Source of the DNA: Chromobacterium haemolyticum DSM 19808
Lineage (GTDB): Bacteria; Pseudomonadota; Gammaproteobacteria; Burkholderiales; Chromobacteriaceae
Direction: 5' to 3'
NCBI RefSeq assembly: GCF_000711885.1
Contig: NZ_JONK01000016.1
Location: 1-64,000 of the forward strand
Length of the DNA stretch: 64,000 nucleotides
Position numbers and translations under genes: made by a program. Of the stretch, positions 17,866-30,498 are shown piece after piece. The notes under the pieces were generated by a model, which saw only the letters and a list, made by a program, of their open reading frames with translations, was not told the origin of the DNA and made no database searches. Each line of letters starts with the position of its first letter. The first letter of the stretch is position 1.

Positions 17866-19221
17866 TCAAAAATTCAGCCCAAAAAACTCTTCCAACTTGC
17901 CCACAATGTAATCCAGCTGCTCCTGGCCCAATCCAGGGAAAGTACCCAGCCAAAAAGTTTGATTCATCACAACATCGGTATTAGTCAAATCACCACTGAC
18001 ACGGAAATTACGGCCTGACATATAAGGTTGCTTCGTCAGATTGCCTGCAAACAGCAAACGCGTACCGATTTTGTTTTCCTCTAGGAAGTTGATCAAATCG
18101 GCTCGCTTTACACCAGCACTATCCTTAACAATCAATGGAAAGCCAAACCAAGACGGCTCACTATTTGGAGTCGCTTCCGGCAGGTGCAGAAACTGCTCGA
18201 CACTGGCCAGACGGCTCTTCAGATAAGTAAAGTTGGCGCGGCGCTTGGCAATGAATTCCTCGACACGATCCATCTGCGCCAAAGCGCAGGCTGCCTGCAT
18301 GTCTGAGATCTTCAGGTTGTAGCCCAGGTGACTGTAGGTGTACTTGTGGTCATAGCCGTCCGGCAGATCGCCTCCCAAGTCTTTTTTCGTCCAGCAGAAT
18401 CGCTTATCGCAGGTATTGTCTTTGCCAGGAGCGCAGTAGCAGTCTCGACCCCAATCGCGGAAAGACTCTGCAATCAGCTTGAGATCGGCGTTGTTGGTAA
18501 AAACGGCACCACCCTCACCCATCGTGATATGGTGCGCCGGGTAGAAGCTCAGTGTCGCGATGTCACCAAAGGTGCCGACCAACTGGCCATTGTAGGTTGC
18601 GCCCAAGGCATCACAGCAATCTTCCACCAGCCAGAGATTGTATTTCTTGCACAGTGCTGTCACCACTTCCAGATTGAATGGGTTGCCCAAGCTATGGGCC
18701 AGCATAATGGCTTTGGTCTTTGGAGTGATAGCAGCTTCAATCTTGCTAGCGTCGATGTTATGCGTGGCGAGATCCACATCAACGAACACCGGGACGGCGC
18801 CAAACTGGAGGATGGGGTTAACCGTCGTAGGGAAACCGGCTGCCACACCGATGACTTCATCTCCCTGTTTGATGGCGCGATCACCCAACTTGGGGCTGGT
18901 CAGTGTAGAGAATGCCACCAGGTTAGCAGAGGAACCGGAGTTCACGGTAATCAGATACTTCACTCCCAGAAACTTCGCCAGCCGCTCTTCAAACATGGCA
19001 TTGAAGCGGCCCGTCGTCAGCCAGCCATCAAGTGAGGCATCCACCATCAACTGTAGTTCTTTAACACCGATGACCTTACCCGAAACCGGAACTACACTTT
19101 CGCCGGCTACAAAGGGCTTGGGCGCGTGGGCGATTTCAGCGTACTGCTGCACTAGTTCGCTAATTTGCGAGCGGAGTTTATCGAGTTGCGGCTGGAAATT
19201 AACGGCAGAAACTGTACTCAT
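17866..19221 (-). CDS. ddhC: CDP-4-keto-6-deoxyglucose 3-dehydratase DdhC (RfbH/E1)
   Basis: A 451-residue PMP- and [2Fe-2S]-dependent dehydratase that removes the C3 hydroxyl of CDP-4-keto-6-deoxyglucose together with reductase DdhD. The fold is that of aminotransferases, but the PLP-lysine is replaced by histidine (His230 in [14 protein letters not shown]), the hallmark of the 3-dehydrases. The iron-sulfur cysteines are visible as Cys261, Cys263, Cys271 and Cys276. Length is close to E. coli/Salmonella RfbH (about 437). The ATG overlaps the ddhB stop as ATGA. With DdhA, B and D it gives CDP-4-keto-3,6-dideoxyglucose. Confidence 0.94.
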   Translation of the reverse strand: MSTVSAVNFQPQLDKLRSQISELVQQYAEIAHAPKPFVAGESVVPVSGKVIGVKELQLMVDASLDGWLTTGRFNAMFEERLAKFLGVKYLITVNSGSSANLVAFSTLTSPKLGDRAIKQGDEVIGVAAGFPTTVNPILQFGAVPVFVDVDLATHNIDASKIEAAITPKTKAIMLAHSLGNPFNLEVVTALCKKYNLWLVEDCCDALGATYNGQLVGTFGDIATLSFYPAHHITMGEGGAVFTNNADLKLIAESFRDWGRDCYCAPGKDNTCDKRFCWTKKDLGGDLPDGYDHKYTYSHLGYNLKISDMQAACALAQMDRVEEFIAKRRANFTYLKSRLASVEQFLHLPEATPNSEPSWFGFPLIVKDSAGVKRADLINFLEENKIGTRLLFAGNLTKQPYMSGRNFRVSGDLTNTDVVMNQTFWLGTFPGLGQEQLDYIVGKLEEFFGLNF

Positions 19222-20300
19222 TTTTGACTCTGATATTGTGTAATTTGTTCAAGGCAACAAGCGCGCATATCTGCGCCGGACAACCAGGCCTGATGCCAGT
19301 CAGTAATGCGGGAAAGCGCTGTTTGCAACGACCATCGTGGCGACCAACTCAGGCGTTGCCGTGCTTTGGAAATATCCAACTTAAGGTAGCTGGCCTCATG
19401 TGGGTGATCCCCCTCCTGTAAAGACCATGTCGCGCCCTGTCCCCAAGTTTCGCAGAGTTGCTCTACGATCCATTGAACGGGGCGTGCATCTTCATCGCAG
19501 GGACCGAAGTTCCAGCCCTCTGCATCGGCTTGACCATTTTCGTACAGCCGCTCCGCCAGCAGGAGGTAGCCCGACAGCGGCTCCAGCACATGCTGCCAAG
19601 GACGGATAGCGTGCGGATTGCGAATTTGAACGGGTTGCTGTTTTTCCAAAGCACGAAGAATGTCAGGCACAAGTCTATCCAGTGCCCAATCACCGCCGCC
19701 AATGACATTACCTGCTCGCGCCGTTGCCATGGCAATGCCTTCATTCTTGAGAAAGGACTTGCGATACGCACTACTCACCAGTTCCGCACAACCCTTGCTA
19801 TTCGAATACGGGTCATACCCCCCCATCGGCTCATCTTCTCGATAGCCCCAGAGCCATTCCTTATTCTCGTAGCATTTGTCAGTGGTGACATTGACGATTG
19901 CGCGAACACTGCCTGCCTTGCGTGCGGCCTCTAAAACATGCACGGTACCCATGACATTTGTGGCATAGGTTTCAACAGGTAGTTGATACGATAGACGAAC
20001 CAAAGGCTGTGCTGCCATATGGATCAGAATTTCGGGTTGAAAGTCTACAACTAACGCACAGATTTTTTCATAGTCGCGGATATCTGCGACCTGATGATTC
20101 ATACCCTCAGCCACTCGGGCTACATCAAACAGTGCGGGTGTCGTGGGCGGCTGAAGCGCGATGCCTCGCAATTCAGCTCCCATATCCTGAAGCCAGAGAG
20201 AGAGCCAGCTTCCTTTAAAGCCGGTATGTCCCGTCAACAGTACGCGTTTGTTACGCCAAAACTCCGGCCTGGTCTGCTGCGGTATCACTTCGAACCCCAT
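19218..20300 (-). CDS. ddhB: CDP-glucose 4,6-dehydratase DdhB (RfbG)
   Basis: A 360-residue extended SDR that converts CDP-glucose to CDP-4-keto-6-deoxyglucose. The cofactor loop is [13 protein letters not shown], the active-site region is [11 protein letters not shown] with YDPYSNSK providing Tyr-x3-Lys, and the C-terminal half has the substrate motif [11 protein letters not shown] placed the start at ATG 20300 (MGFEVIPQ), giving the family length; it overlaps the ddhA stop by 16 bases, and the upstream ten codons are ddhA sequence in another frame. It forms an ATGA overlap with ddhC. Confidence 0.92.
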   Translation of the reverse strand: MGFEVIPQQTRPEFWRNKRVLLTGHTGFKGSWLSLWLQDMGAELRGIALQPPTTPALFDVARVAEGMNHQVADIRDYEKICALVVDFQPEILIHMAAQPLVRLSYQLPVETYATNVMGTVHVLEAARKAGSVRAIVNVTTDKCYENKEWLWGYREDEPMGGYDPYSNSKGCAELVSSAYRKSFLKNEGIAMATARAGNVIGGGDWALDRLVPDILRALEKQQPVQIRNPHAIRPWQHVLEPLSGYLLLAERLYENGQADAEGWNFGPCDEDARPVQWIVEQLCETWGQGATWSLQEGDHPHEASYLKLDISKARQRLSWSPRWSLQTALSRITDWHQAWLSGADMRACCLEQITQYQSQK

Positions 20301-21064
20301 TTTTTCCAGGGAGCCTTGCCACTCATCCACAGCTCTTCCAGCAAGTGCTTGTCTCTCAACGTATCCATAGGCTGCCAGAAACCTTGGTGCTCATAGGCCA
20401 TCAGTTGCCCATCCTCAGCCAGCCGCATCAACGGCTCCTGTTCCCAGACGGTGCTATCGCCTTTGATATATTCCAGCACTTTAGGACTCAGAACAAAGAA
20501 TCCCCCATTAATCATTGCACCATCACCCTTCGGCTTTTCCTTGAAGCTCATGACTTGATGACTCTGAATATCCAGCGCACCAAACCGTCCCGGCGGATAG
20601 GTGGCCGTTAATGTTGCGGCTTTTCCATGCTGGCGATGGAATTCAATGGTTGCTGAAATATCAATATCGCTGACGCCATCACCATAAGTTAAGCAGAAAG
20701 CTTCTTCATTTTTAACATAATCCGCGACCCGACCGAGGCGACCACCTGTCATAGAGTCATCCCCGGTATCAACCAGTGTCACCTTCCAGGGTTCGGCACG
20801 CTTTTCATGAACATCCATACTGTTAGCTTGCATATCGAACGTCACATCCGACATGTGCAAGAAGTAGTTCGCAAAATACTCCTTGATGAAATAGCCTTTA
20901 TAACCACAACAAATAATGAAATCGTTAATTCCGTGGTAAGAGTACATCTTCATGATGTGCCAAAGAATCGGCTTGCCCCCTACTTCTACCATCGGCTTGG
21001 GACGAACTGACGTCTCTTCACTCAGTCGCGTACCGAGTCCCCCTGCAAGAATCACTGCTTTCAT
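20285..21064 (-). CDS. ddhA: Glucose-1-phosphate cytidylyltransferase DdhA (RfbF)
   Basis: A 259-residue nucleotidyltransferase that makes CDP-glucose, the first step of the 3,6-dideoxyhexose route. The N-terminus [17 protein letters not shown] is the pyrophosphorylase signature, followed by [30 protein letters not shown] is typical of RfbF. ATG 21064 has AAAGGA six bases upstream and gives the usual length of about 257. Its 3' end overlaps ddhB. Confidence 0.94.
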   Translation of the reverse strand: MKAVILAGGLGTRLSEETSVRPKPMVEVGGKPILWHIMKMYSYHGINDFIICCGYKGYFIKEYFANYFLHMSDVTFDMQANSMDVHEKRAEPWKVTLVDTGDDSMTGGRLGRVADYVKNEEAFCLTYGDGVSDIDISATIEFHRQHGKAATLTATYPPGRFGALDIQSHQVMSFKEKPKGDGAMINGGFFVLSPKVLEYIKGDSTVWEQEPLMRLAEDGQLMAYEHQGFWQPMDTLRDKHLLEELWMSGKAPWKKWGSK

Positions 21065-21090
21065 TTCGATCCTTTCTATTCGATATTCAA

Positions 21091-22107
21091 TCAATTGCTT
21101 GCCGAGCACACAAAAGCATCGGAGTAGAACTGCTTGGCAGGCAAGCCAGCTTCTGTGAGTATTTTTCTTGCGCTATGAATCATGGCATCCGATCCACAGG
21201 CGTAGACAAACGCATTTTTCCAATCAGACACCAAATTGAGCATCACATGCTGTACATAGCCCGTCTCACCTGCCCAGTTTTTATGCGCACGAGACTGAAC
21301 CGGGATATAGTTGTACCCGGGCACAATGTTGGACACATCAAGATAAAAGTCACCAGGCTGGCGACCACCCCACAGTACGGTTACCGAACTGGGTTTTTTC
21401 TCAACCGGCAAGTGCGCGATGGATTCCAACATAGACTTGACCGGGGCAATCCCAGTACCCGTTGCGAGGAAGAACAAGTCAATATTCGCGGTGTCTCGTA
21501 ACCAAAAAGTACCAAGCGGACCATTGATACGCAGAAGATCGTCAACTTTGGCCTTATTGAACCAGTACTCACTCATCGCCCCTCCACCAACCTTGCGAAT
21601 ATGGAGCTCAAGTGTCTTTTCAGCACAGTGGGAATTCGCCAAGGAATAACTCCGACGCACGCCACCAACACCAATGACATCAATATACTGACCGGGAATA
21701 AATTCAAAATTAGCTGTCGGCGGAAGACGTAACACTACCTTGATTACATCTATGGCAATGTGTTCCAGAAAAGATATGCGACAAGGCAGGGTCTTGGGTA
21801 TGGGGATCGCAACATTACCAAGATCTTCCACGTCGAGTTCAACGTCCGATTGAATGGATCGTGAGCAGGTTAAAACCCACCCTTCATTCAGCTCCGTAGA
21901 GGTCAGCCCCACCTCATCCAACAGTGGGTATGTCGACCCATTCAGCACCTTTGCCTTACAAGTGCTACAACGCCCCGTCCGACAACTGTAAGGAAGCTTG
22001 ATTCCAGAAGCTGCTGCCGCATCCAATATGGAGGCATTCTCATTTACTTGAAATTGACGCCCGTCTGCTAGTTTAGCAATTGCCACGGCTTTAGCTTGCT
22101 CCACCAA
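21091..22107 (-). CDS. ddhD: CDP-6-deoxy-delta-3,4-glucoseen reductase DdhD (RfbI/AscD/E3)
   Basis: A 338-residue iron-sulfur flavoprotein that supplies electrons to DdhC for C3 deoxygenation. The N-terminal plant-type [2Fe-2S] ferredoxin domain carries CRTGRCSTC (with a further Cys in VLTCSR). The FAD domain has RRSYSLAN and the NAD domain has [13 protein letters not shown]. Length and order match the E3-type reductases. It stands 26 bases upstream of ddhA and 19 bases after manC. Confidence 0.93.
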   Translation of the reverse strand: MVEQAKAVAIAKLADGRQFQVNENASILDAAAASGIKLPYSCRTGRCSTCKAKVLNGSTYPLLDEVGLTSTELNEGWVLTCSRSIQSDVELDVEDLGNVAIPIPKTLPCRISFLEHIAIDVIKVVLRLPPTANFEFIPGQYIDVIGVGGVRRSYSLANSHCAEKTLELHIRKVGGGAMSEYWFNKAKVDDLLRINGPLGTFWLRDTANIDLFFLATGTGIAPVKSMLESIAHLPVEKKPSSVTVLWGGRQPGDFYLDVSNIVPGYNYIPVQSRAHKNWAGETGYVQHVMLNLVSDWKNAFVYACGSDAMIHSARKILTEAGLPAKQFYSDAFVCSASN

Positions 22108-22126
22108 TACATTTTTGGGTTTTCAT

Positions 22127-23572
22127 TTAAATAACTCTCCCATAACTATCTTCAAATCGAACAATGTCATCCTCCCCCAAATACCCCCCCGACTGCACTT
22201 CAATAATCTCTAACGGAACCGTCCCAGGATTGGACAACCGGTGGATCTCACCAAGAGGAATGTAAGTTGACTGATTTTCGGTCAAGAGGGTTATTTTTTC
22301 GCCATTAGTTATCTCAGCAGTCCCTTTAACAACGATCCAGTGCTCTGCCCTGTGGTGGTGTTTTTGCAAGCTCAGACTAGCTTTTGGCTTGACCTGAATC
22401 CGTTTGACCTTAAAGCGGACACCTTCGTCGATACTGTCGTACCACCCCCAAGGGCGGTGGACTTTGCGATGGAGGGTATGCTCTTCGCGGCTTTGCTTCT
22501 GAAGTCCATTTACGATGTGCTTAACATCCTGGCTGCATGATTTGTTCACAACCAGAACAGCGTCGGGGGTTTCTATGACGATAATATCCTCTACACCAAC
22601 CAGACTCACCAGTCGGCTGGTGGCATGGACAAGCGTATTGCGGCTGCCTGTGGTCAACACATCACCAATGTATGCATTGCCTCTTTCATCTTTTGGCAGC
22701 ACCTTCCAAACGGCATCCCAGGCCCCCAGGTCACTCCAGCCGGCATCCAGCGGCACCATCTTGATAGAAAAGCGACTACCCGGGCAGTGCTCTATCACTG
22801 CGTAATCAACAGATTCGGCGGGAATAGCCGCGAACTCGCTTTTATCGGGCCTAACGAATTGCTCATCAATTGATCGTTTAGCCCAGGCTGAGCGTGTCAC
22901 GGCCAAGATATCTGGACGGAATGTTTCAAGTGCTTGCAACCATGTGGAGGCTTTCAGCACAAACATGCCCGCATTCCAGAAATACCCTCCCTCTTCTAGG
23001 TAGATCTTGGCGGTGTTTTCATCAGGCTTTTCGACAAATCGCCGGACCGTCTGAGTCTTGATACCAACAGTTGCACTGTCGGTCTGGATATAGCCATAGC
23101 CCGTTTCTGGACGGTCAGGTGTCACCCCCAAGATCACAATCGTACCGTTTGCCGCTTCTTTAATCGCTGCATGCGTCGCCACGGCGAACGCTCCAGAATC
23201 GCTTACTGTCTGATCGGCAGAAGTCACCACAAGAACTGGGTCACGCCCCTCTTCCGTTGCCGCCAGTGCCGCCAAGGTGAGCGCAGGTGCGGTATTGCGG
23301 CCGGTCGGCTCTAGCAAAGCGCAGCCCAACTCAATACCAATTTCTCGCAATTGCTCCGCGGCCAGAAAGCGATGATCCTCGCCAGTCACGATCAACGGTG
23401 AGGCAAACTGCATATCAGCATTACCCAAACCTGATAAGCGTTGAGCAGCTTGCTGAAACAGGCTTTCGTTACCTGTCAGACACAGAAATTGTTTGGGGAA
23501 GCCGGTTCGAGACAACGGCCACAAGCGCGTCCCGGAGCCGCCACAAAGAATTACAGGAGTAACACTAATCAT
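22127..23572 (-). CDS. manC: Mannose-1-phosphate guanylyltransferase / mannose-6-phosphate isomerase
   Basis: A 481-residue bifunctional type II PMI-GMP (ManC/AlgA/XanB class). The N-terminal pyrophosphorylase signature is ILCGGSGTRLWPLSR, followed by FPKQFL and FVEKPDE. The C-terminal cupin isomerase domain carries RPWGWYDSID and the metal-site region QKHHHRAEHWIVVKG. It makes GDP-mannose. No phosphomannomutase (manB) or GDP-mannose-modifying gene (gmd, fcl, rmd) is in the window, so mannose itself is the likely sugar. It is the first gene of the cluster as transcribed. Confidence 0.93.
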   Translation of the reverse strand: MISVTPVILCGGSGTRLWPLSRTGFPKQFLCLTGNESLFQQAAQRLSGLGNADMQFASPLIVTGEDHRFLAAEQLREIGIELGCALLEPTGRNTAPALTLAALAATEEGRDPVLVVTSADQTVSDSGAFAVATHAAIKEAANGTIVILGVTPDRPETGYGYIQTDSATVGIKTQTVRRFVEKPDENTAKIYLEEGGYFWNAGMFVLKASTWLQALETFRPDILAVTRSAWAKRSIDEQFVRPDKSEFAAIPAESVDYAVIEHCPGSRFSIKMVPLDAGWSDLGAWDAVWKVLPKDERGNAYIGDVLTTGSRNTLVHATSRLVSLVGVEDIIVIETPDAVLVVNKSCSQDVKHIVNGLQKQSREEHTLHRKVHRPWGWYDSIDEGVRFKVKRIQVKPKASLSLQKHHHRAEHWIVVKGTAEITNGEKITLLTENQSTYIPLGEIHRLSNPGTVPLEIIEVQSGGYLGEDDIVRFEDSYGRVI

Positions 23573-24252
23573 GCGCTTTTGAATTCCTTCTCAACCAAGA
23601 CTTTTTATTTATAACCTGAGCACCTGAATTTCAGATTTTGGCGCCTCATAGTTCATCCATTTTTGTCACAAAATTACTGCAAAATGGCAGACCTATACTA
23701 CCATTTGGCTCATTGCAAGCCCATACGATGCACCCGAACTTGTCTTTAGGAGTGGGAGAAGGTTTTCGTATTTACCCCCTCTCAGCCTACACTTTAAGGC
23801 AGTAATTCAAGCCACTAGTACCCTGCTCCCAAAGAGTTCGCACTGAGTGACATCCGGATATTTTTGCAAGATATGCGTCATCCAGAAATAGGCATACTCC
23901 TGCAGCCGTGTTTAGTGGCTGGCCACAACACCCAGAGCACCACCTCGACATAACATATTATGGAGAAACATTCTAAACACACCACAACAAAAATTATAAA
24001 ACCGAATACAATAACATTAATCGCGACTCAAAATCACTTTATTTCGATAATAATTAGTACTTTGCACCTAATACCATGACAAGTGGTCTGCATCGTTAGG
24101 CTTACCTCTCAAATCTGCCAACTTCTACACCCATTAATCACTCACGTTCCTACACACTCTCTCAAAATTCACCTACAACACAAGGCAAGAGTGACTGGAA
24201 GCTAAGCTTATGGTAAAAGCAGTGCCTATCCCAAACACTCTGTTCTCGCCAT
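23573..24252 (-). promoter_or_regulatory. Upstream region of the polysaccharide cluster (promoter not resolved)
   Basis: This 680-base AT-rich, gene-free stretch lies between the gltD stop and the manC start, both on the minus strand, so it should hold the main promoter of the cluster. On the minus strand a perfect TATAAT is present (within TTTTATAATTTTTG, near 23990-24000), but no convincing -35 box is seen at 16-18 bases. A CTGAAATTCAG palindrome lies about 50-60 bases before manC. No ops/JUMPstart core is seen. The base composition changes from GC-rich to AT-rich around the gltD end. Confidence 0.4.
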
Positions 24253-25767
<1,515 letters not shown>

Positions 25768-28700
25768 TTAGTCCTTGAGCAGGCTGTCGAGCTTGGCCGC
25801 CTTGGGTTTGATCAGCCAGAAGTAATCGACGTAATCGTCGAAGTTCTCCAGCATCGCCTTGGCCGTCTCGGAGCCGGTCAATTCAACGTGCTTGGCGATC
25901 TTTTCCAATAGATAAGCGCGGTACATGCCCATGGCCTCGCCGTTGATCAGGTGGATATCGATCAGCTCGTTGTTGTAGCGATAAGCGAATTTCTCATTCG
26001 GGTCGTAGACGAAGGCGAAGCCGCCTGTCATGCCGGCGCCAAAGTTGTAGCCGGTTTCGCCGAGCACGATGACCGTGCCGCCGGTCATGTATTCGCAGCA
26101 ATGGTCGCCGGCGCCTTCGATGACGGCCAGCGCGCCGGAGTTGCGCACCCCGAAACGCTCTCCCGCCACGCCTGCGGCGAACAATTGCCCACCGGTAGCC
26201 CCGTAGAGACAGGTATTGCCAATGATGATGGACTCGCCTGCCCGATATCCCGCGCCCTTGGGCGGATAGATGGTCACTCGGCCGCCGGCCATGCCTTTGC
26301 CTACATAGTCGTTGGCGTCGCCTTCCAGCTCCAGGTGCAAGCCGGATGCGTTCCACACGCCGAAGCTTTGCCCGGCACTGCCGCTGAACTTGATCTTGAG
26401 GCAGCCGAACGGCAAGCCAGCGGCTCCGTGAACGCGGGCGATCTCGCCGGACAAGCGCGCGCCGATGGAACGGTGGGTGTTCTCGATGGGGTAGCTCAGT
26501 TCCAGCATCTGCTTATTGTGGATGGCGGATATGGCGTCCTGCAGAATGGCTTCCGCCAATTCGCCCTTGTCAAAGGAAGGGTTGCTGGCGCTGACGCAGA
26601 AACGCGGCTCGCTGTCCGGCACCCGGCCTTGCGACAACAAGGGCGACAGGTCCAGCTTCTGCTGCTTGTCGGTATCTCCGGCCGCCAGGCTCAGCAAGTC
26701 CATCCGACCGATCAGCTCTTCCATATTGCGCACGCCCAGCTTGGCCATCCACTCGCGGGTTTCACGCGCGATGAACAGGAAATAGTTCATCACCATTTCC
26801 GGCAAGCCGGTGAAGTATTTGGAGCGCAGCTTGATTTCCTGGGTAGCCACGCCGGTGGCGCAGTTGTTCAGATGGCAGATGCGCAAGTATTTGCAGCCCA
26901 GCGCCACCATCGGGCCGGTGCCGAAGCCAAAGCTTTCCGCGCCCATCATCGCCGCCTTGATCACATCCAGGCCGGTCTTCAAGCCGCCGTCGGTCTGTAC
27001 CCGCACCCGGCCCCGCAGGCCATTGGCGCGCAGCACTTGCTGCGCCTCAGACAAGCCCAGCTCCCATGGGGAGCCTGCGTATTTGACCGAGGTCAGCGGC
27101 GAGGCGCCGGTGCCGCCGTCGTAGCCGGAAATAGTGATCAGGTCAGCGTAGGCCTTGGCCACGCCGGCGGCGATGGTTCCGACGCCGGGCTCGGCCACCA
27201 GCTTGACCGACACCAGCGCGGACGGATTGACCTGCTTGAGGTCGAAAATCAGTTGCGCCAAGTCTTCGATAGAGTAGATGTCATGATGCGGCGGCGGCGA
27301 GATCAGGCTGATGCCTTCCTTGGCATGGCGCAGCCGCGCAATCAGGCCGGACACCTTGTCGCCCGGCAGCTGGCCGCCCTCGCCCGGCTTGGCGCCTTGC
27401 GCCACTTTGATCTGCAGCACTTCGGCATTGACCAGGTAATGCGGCGTAACGCCGAAGCGCCCCGAAGCCACCTGCTTGATCTTGGACATTTTCTCTGTGC
27501 CGTAACGCGCGGCGTCCTCGCCCCCTTCGCCAGAGTTGGAGCGGCCGCCCAGGCGGTTCATCGCGATCCCCAGCGCTTCATGCGCCTCCGGCGACAAAGC
27601 GCCCAGGGACATGCCCGCGGAGTCGAAACGCTTGAGGATGGCTTCCACCGGCTCCACTTCGTCGATAGAGATGGGCTCGCCCAATGGCTGCACCTGCATC
27701 AGATCTCGCAGCATCGCCACCGGGCGTTGGTTCACCGCCTCGGCGTACTGCTGATAGGCCTGGTAGTCGTCGTTCTGCACCGCCTTTTGCAGCAAGGTCA
27801 CCACATCGGGGTTGTAAGCGTGGTATTCCTCGCCGTGCACGTACTTGAGCAAGCCGCCCTGTGAGATCGGCCGCATCGGGTTGAAGGCGAAACGCGCCAG
27901 CTTTCGTTGATCGTCCTCGAAGTCGGCAAAACCCGCGCCGGACACTCGCGACACCGTGCCCTTCAGGCACAGCTCCACCACCTCTTCATGGATGCCCACT
28001 GCTTCGAACAGCTGTGCGCCGCGATAGGAGGCGATGGTGGAGATACCCATCTTGGACAGTACTTTGAGCAAACCTTTGTTGATGCCCTTGCGATAGTGCT
28101 GCAAGGCTTCGTTGAGCTTGAGTTTGACCTCGCCGCTCTGTACCAACTCGATGATGCTCTGGTAAGCCAGATAGGGATAGACCGCGGTGGCCCCGTAGCC
28201 GATGATGCAGGCCATCTGGTGCGCGTCGCGCACTGTGCCGGTTTCCACCAGAATATTGGTCTTGCAGCGCAAACCACTGTCGATCAATGCGTGATGCACC
28301 GCGCCGGTGGCGAACAAGGCCGGGATGGGCAGGCGTTGCGCCGTCACATGGCGGTCGGACAGCACCACGATGACCGTGCCCTCCCGGACCGCATCCACAA
28401 CATGCCGGGTCAGCGTTTCCAATGCCTGGCGCAAATCGGTTTCGGTGGGGTCGTAGCACAGGTCGAAAGTCGTCGCCTTCAGATAAGGCTCCGGCCGCGT
28501 GGTCACGCGGGTGAATTTCTCGTGCGACAGCACCGGAGAGCGCACTTCCAGCCGCTTGGCGTGCTCGGCGCTCTCTTCGAACATATTGCGTTCCGGCCCA
28601 AACACCGTATTCAGCGACATCACCACCGCTTCGCGGATGGGGTCGATAGGCGGGTTGGTCACCTGGGCGAATTGCTGGCGCAGATAATCAAACGGCGAGC

Positions 28701-30216
28701 GCACTTTCCGGCTCAACACCGCCATCGGGGTGTCGTCTCCCATTGAGCCCACCGCCTCCTGGCCGTCTTCGGCCAGTACACGCAGGATTTGGTCTCGCTC
28801 TTCAAAGCTGATATTGAACAGCTTCTGCAAACGCGCCAGTTCGTCCTTGGACAAAGGCTCGACTCCGGCATCGTCCTCGATCGACAGCTCCAGGTATTTG
28901 GCGCTGTCCTTAATCCATTGCCGATACGGCTTGGCGCTCTTGAGCTGGGCGTCGATCTCCTCCGGCAACAACAGCTCGCCGGTGGCCAGGTCCGCGGCGA
29001 ACAGCTGGCCCGGCTTGACCCGGCCCTTGCGCACCACATTTTCGGGCTGGTAGTCCCACACCCCCACTTCGGAGGCGATGGTCAGGATATTGTCGCGTGT
29101 CAGCACCCAACGCGCCGGCCGCAGGCCATTGCGATCCAACATACAGGCGGCGTAGCGACCGTCGGTGAGCACGATGCCGGCCGGGCCGTCCCACGGTTCC
29201 ATATGCATGGAGTTGAATTCGTAAAAGGCGCGCAAATCCTTATCGGTCGAATCGACATTCTGCCAAGCCGGCGGCACCAGCAGGCGCAGCGCGCGGAACA
29301 GCGGAATGCCCCCCATCAGCAGGCCTTCCAGCATATTGTCCAGCGACATCGAGTCGGAGCCGTCGGTCTGCACGATGGGACGCACCGCGTCCATGTCCAG
29401 ATGCGGAGATGCCATGATGCGCTCGCGCGCTCGCGCCCAATGACGATTGCCCTGCACAGTGTTGATTTCGCCGTTGTGAGCGAGAAAACGGAAAGGCTGC
29501 GCCAGCTTCCATTGCGGCCAGGTATTCGTGGAGAAGCGCTGGTGGAACACGGCCAGGCTGGACTCGAAACGGGAGTCGTTCAAATCCAGGAAAAATTTGG
29601 GCAGGTTCTCCGGCGTGACCAAGCCTTTGTAGGACAGGGTGTGCGGCGACAAAGTCGGCAGATAAAAAAACGGGTCGTCTGCCTTATTGGCTTTCTCAGC
29701 CTGGCGACGACCCATATACAAACGGCGCTGGAACATTAATTCGTCCATGCCGAATGGACAGTTAACAAAGACCTGGACCATGGCGGGCAGAGATGCCAAG
29801 GCCGCCTCCCCACAGGCGCTGTTGTCGGTGGGAACCTGTCGGAAACCCGCCACCTCCAAGCCTTGAGACTCCAGAAACTCGCGCAGACGCCGCAAGCTGC
29901 GCTCCCCCTGCTCCGGATCGGGATGGTGGAACACCAGCCCTGCGGCGTACACTGGCTTCAGCGTCAAGCCGGCCTCCGCGGCGACTTCGCGCAAAAACCC
30001 GTCCGGCTTGCGAAACAGCAGACCACAGCCGTCGCCGGACTTGCCGTCGGCGGCCACAGCCCCGCGATGAGTCAGCTTGGCCAGCGAGGAAATGGCGGTA
30101 TTCACCAGCCAGTGACTGGGTTTATCGTCAAGCTGGGCGATCAAGCCGAAACCGCAGCTGTCTTGTTCGAAGTCCGGATGGTACAGGGTGCCCTGTAGCC
30201 AGCGTTGTCTGTCCAT
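25768..30216 (-). CDS. gltB: Glutamate synthase (NADPH) large subunit
   Basis: A 1482-residue GltB, the usual length. An N-terminal glutamine amidotransferase domain begins after a short propeptide, with the N-terminal-nucleophile Cys in [11 protein letters not shown]. The central and FMN-binding synthase domains include [18 protein letters not shown]-type sequence and the [13 protein letters not shown] loop. The [3Fe-4S] cysteines lie in [19 protein letters not shown], and a C-terminal GXGXG beta-helix domain has repeated glycines ([19 protein letters not shown]). I chose ATG 30216 because AGCAGGA lies six to seven bases upstream and the family begins here; the longer open frame is unlikely to be coding. 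It is divergent from the phospholipase D gene. Confidence 0.95.
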   Translation of the reverse strand: MDRQRWLQGTLYHPDFEQDSCGFGLIAQLDDKPSHWLVNTAISSLAKLTHRGAVAADGKSGDGCGLLFRKPDGFLREVAAEAGLTLKPVYAAGLVFHHPDPEQGERSLRRLREFLESQGLEVAGFRQVPTDNSACGEAALASLPAMVQVFVNCPFGMDELMFQRRLYMGRRQAEKANKADDPFFYLPTLSPHTLSYKGLVTPENLPKFFLDLNDSRFESSLAVFHQRFSTNTWPQWKLAQPFRFLAHNGEINTVQGNRHWARARERIMASPHLDMDAVRPIVQTDGSDSMSLDNMLEGLLMGGIPLFRALRLLVPPAWQNVDSTDKDLRAFYEFNSMHMEPWDGPAGIVLTDGRYAACMLDRNGLRPARWVLTRDNILTIASEVGVWDYQPENVVRKGRVKPGQLFAADLATGELLLPEEIDAQLKSAKPYRQWIKDSAKYLELSIEDDAGVEPLSKDELARLQKLFNISFEERDQILRVLAEDGQEAVGSMGDDTPMAVLSRKVRSPFDYLRQQFAQVTNPPIDPIREAVVMSLNTVFGPERNMFEESAEHAKRLEVRSPVLSHEKFTRVTTRPEPYLKATTFDLCYDPTETDLRQALETLTRHVVDAVREGTVIVVLSDRHVTAQRLPIPALFATGAVHHALIDSGLRCKTNILVETGTVRDAHQMACIIGYGATAVYPYLAYQSIIELVQSGEVKLKLNEALQHYRKGINKGLLKVLSKMGISTIASYRGAQLFEAVGIHEEVVELCLKGTVSRVSGAGFADFEDDQRKLARFAFNPMRPISQGGLLKYVHGEEYHAYNPDVVTLLQKAVQNDDYQAYQQYAEAVNQRPVAMLRDLMQVQPLGEPISIDEVEPVEAILKRFDSAGMSLGALSPEAHEALGIAMNRLGGRSNSGEGGEDAARYGTEKMSKIKQVASGRFGVTPHYLVNAEVLQIKVAQGAKPGEGGQLPGDKVSGLIARLRHAKEGISLISPPPHHDIYSIEDLAQLIFDLKQVNPSALVSVKLVAEPGVGTIAAGVAKAYADLITISGYDGGTGASPLTSVKYAGSPWELGLSEAQQVLRANGLRGRVRVQTDGGLKTGLDVIKAAMMGAESFGFGTGPMVALGCKYLRICHLNNCATGVATQEIKLRSKYFTGLPEMVMNYFLFIARETREWMAKLGVRNMEELIGRMDLLSLAAGDTDKQQKLDLSPLLSQGRVPDSEPRFCVSASNPSFDKGELAEAILQDAISAIHNKQMLELSYPIENTHRSIGARLSGEIARVHGAAGLPFGCLKIKFSGSAGQSFGVWNASGLHLELEGDANDYVGKGMAGGRVTIYPPKGAGYRAGESIIIGNTCLYGATGGQLFAAGVAGERFGVRNSGALAVIEGAGDHCCEYMTGGTVIVLGETGYNFGAGMTGGFAFVYDPNEKFAYRYNNELIDIHLINGEAMGMYRAYLLEKIAKHVELTGSETAKAMLENFDDYVDYFWLIKPKAAKLDSLLKD

Positions 30217-30498
30217 AGCTTTGTCCTGCTTATAATGTGAAACGAATGTTTCGATTCTAAGGGCAAGGAGCTTGACCCTGCAACCGGTTTTTGTGCACCG
30301 CATTAGACTATAAAAATCATTATGTTACATCGTGTTTTTTAATTTTTCGATGTCGAAAAATCGTATTTTTACGACGGATTAATTGTGATTTTGTGACGCG
30401 GACGTTCAATAAAACGACTGTCAAGCTACCTTGTCAAGGACATCCAAAATGGCCATTTCAATCAAAACAAGTATATTGTCAAACAATAGCCAATAATA
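30217..30498. promoter_or_regulatory. Divergent promoter region gltB / phospholipase D-like gene, with inverted repeats
   Basis: This AT-rich 282-base divergent region carries two adjacent perfect inverted repeats: TTTTTCGA-TG-TCGAAAAA at 30343-30360 and TCGTA-TTTT-TACGA at 30361-30374. GTCAAG is repeated near 30420-30440. These are possible operators or stem-loops; no regulator gene is adjacent. Several TATA-like hexamers exist on both strands, but I cannot fix a promoter. Confidence 0.4.

Noticed and set aside
23573-24252. JUMPstart/ops element upstream of the polysaccharide cluster
   Set aside because: No GGCGGTAG core or close variant was found on either strand here or in the other two large gaps.
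25951-27864. 637-codon plus-strand open frame
   Set aside because: It is antisense to gltB, rich in His/Gln/Ala/Gly, with no family resemblance; such frames are common opposite GC-rich genes.
27907-29739. Two more long plus-strand frames opposite gltB
   Set aside because: They are shadows of gltB with no ribosome site or recognisable domain.
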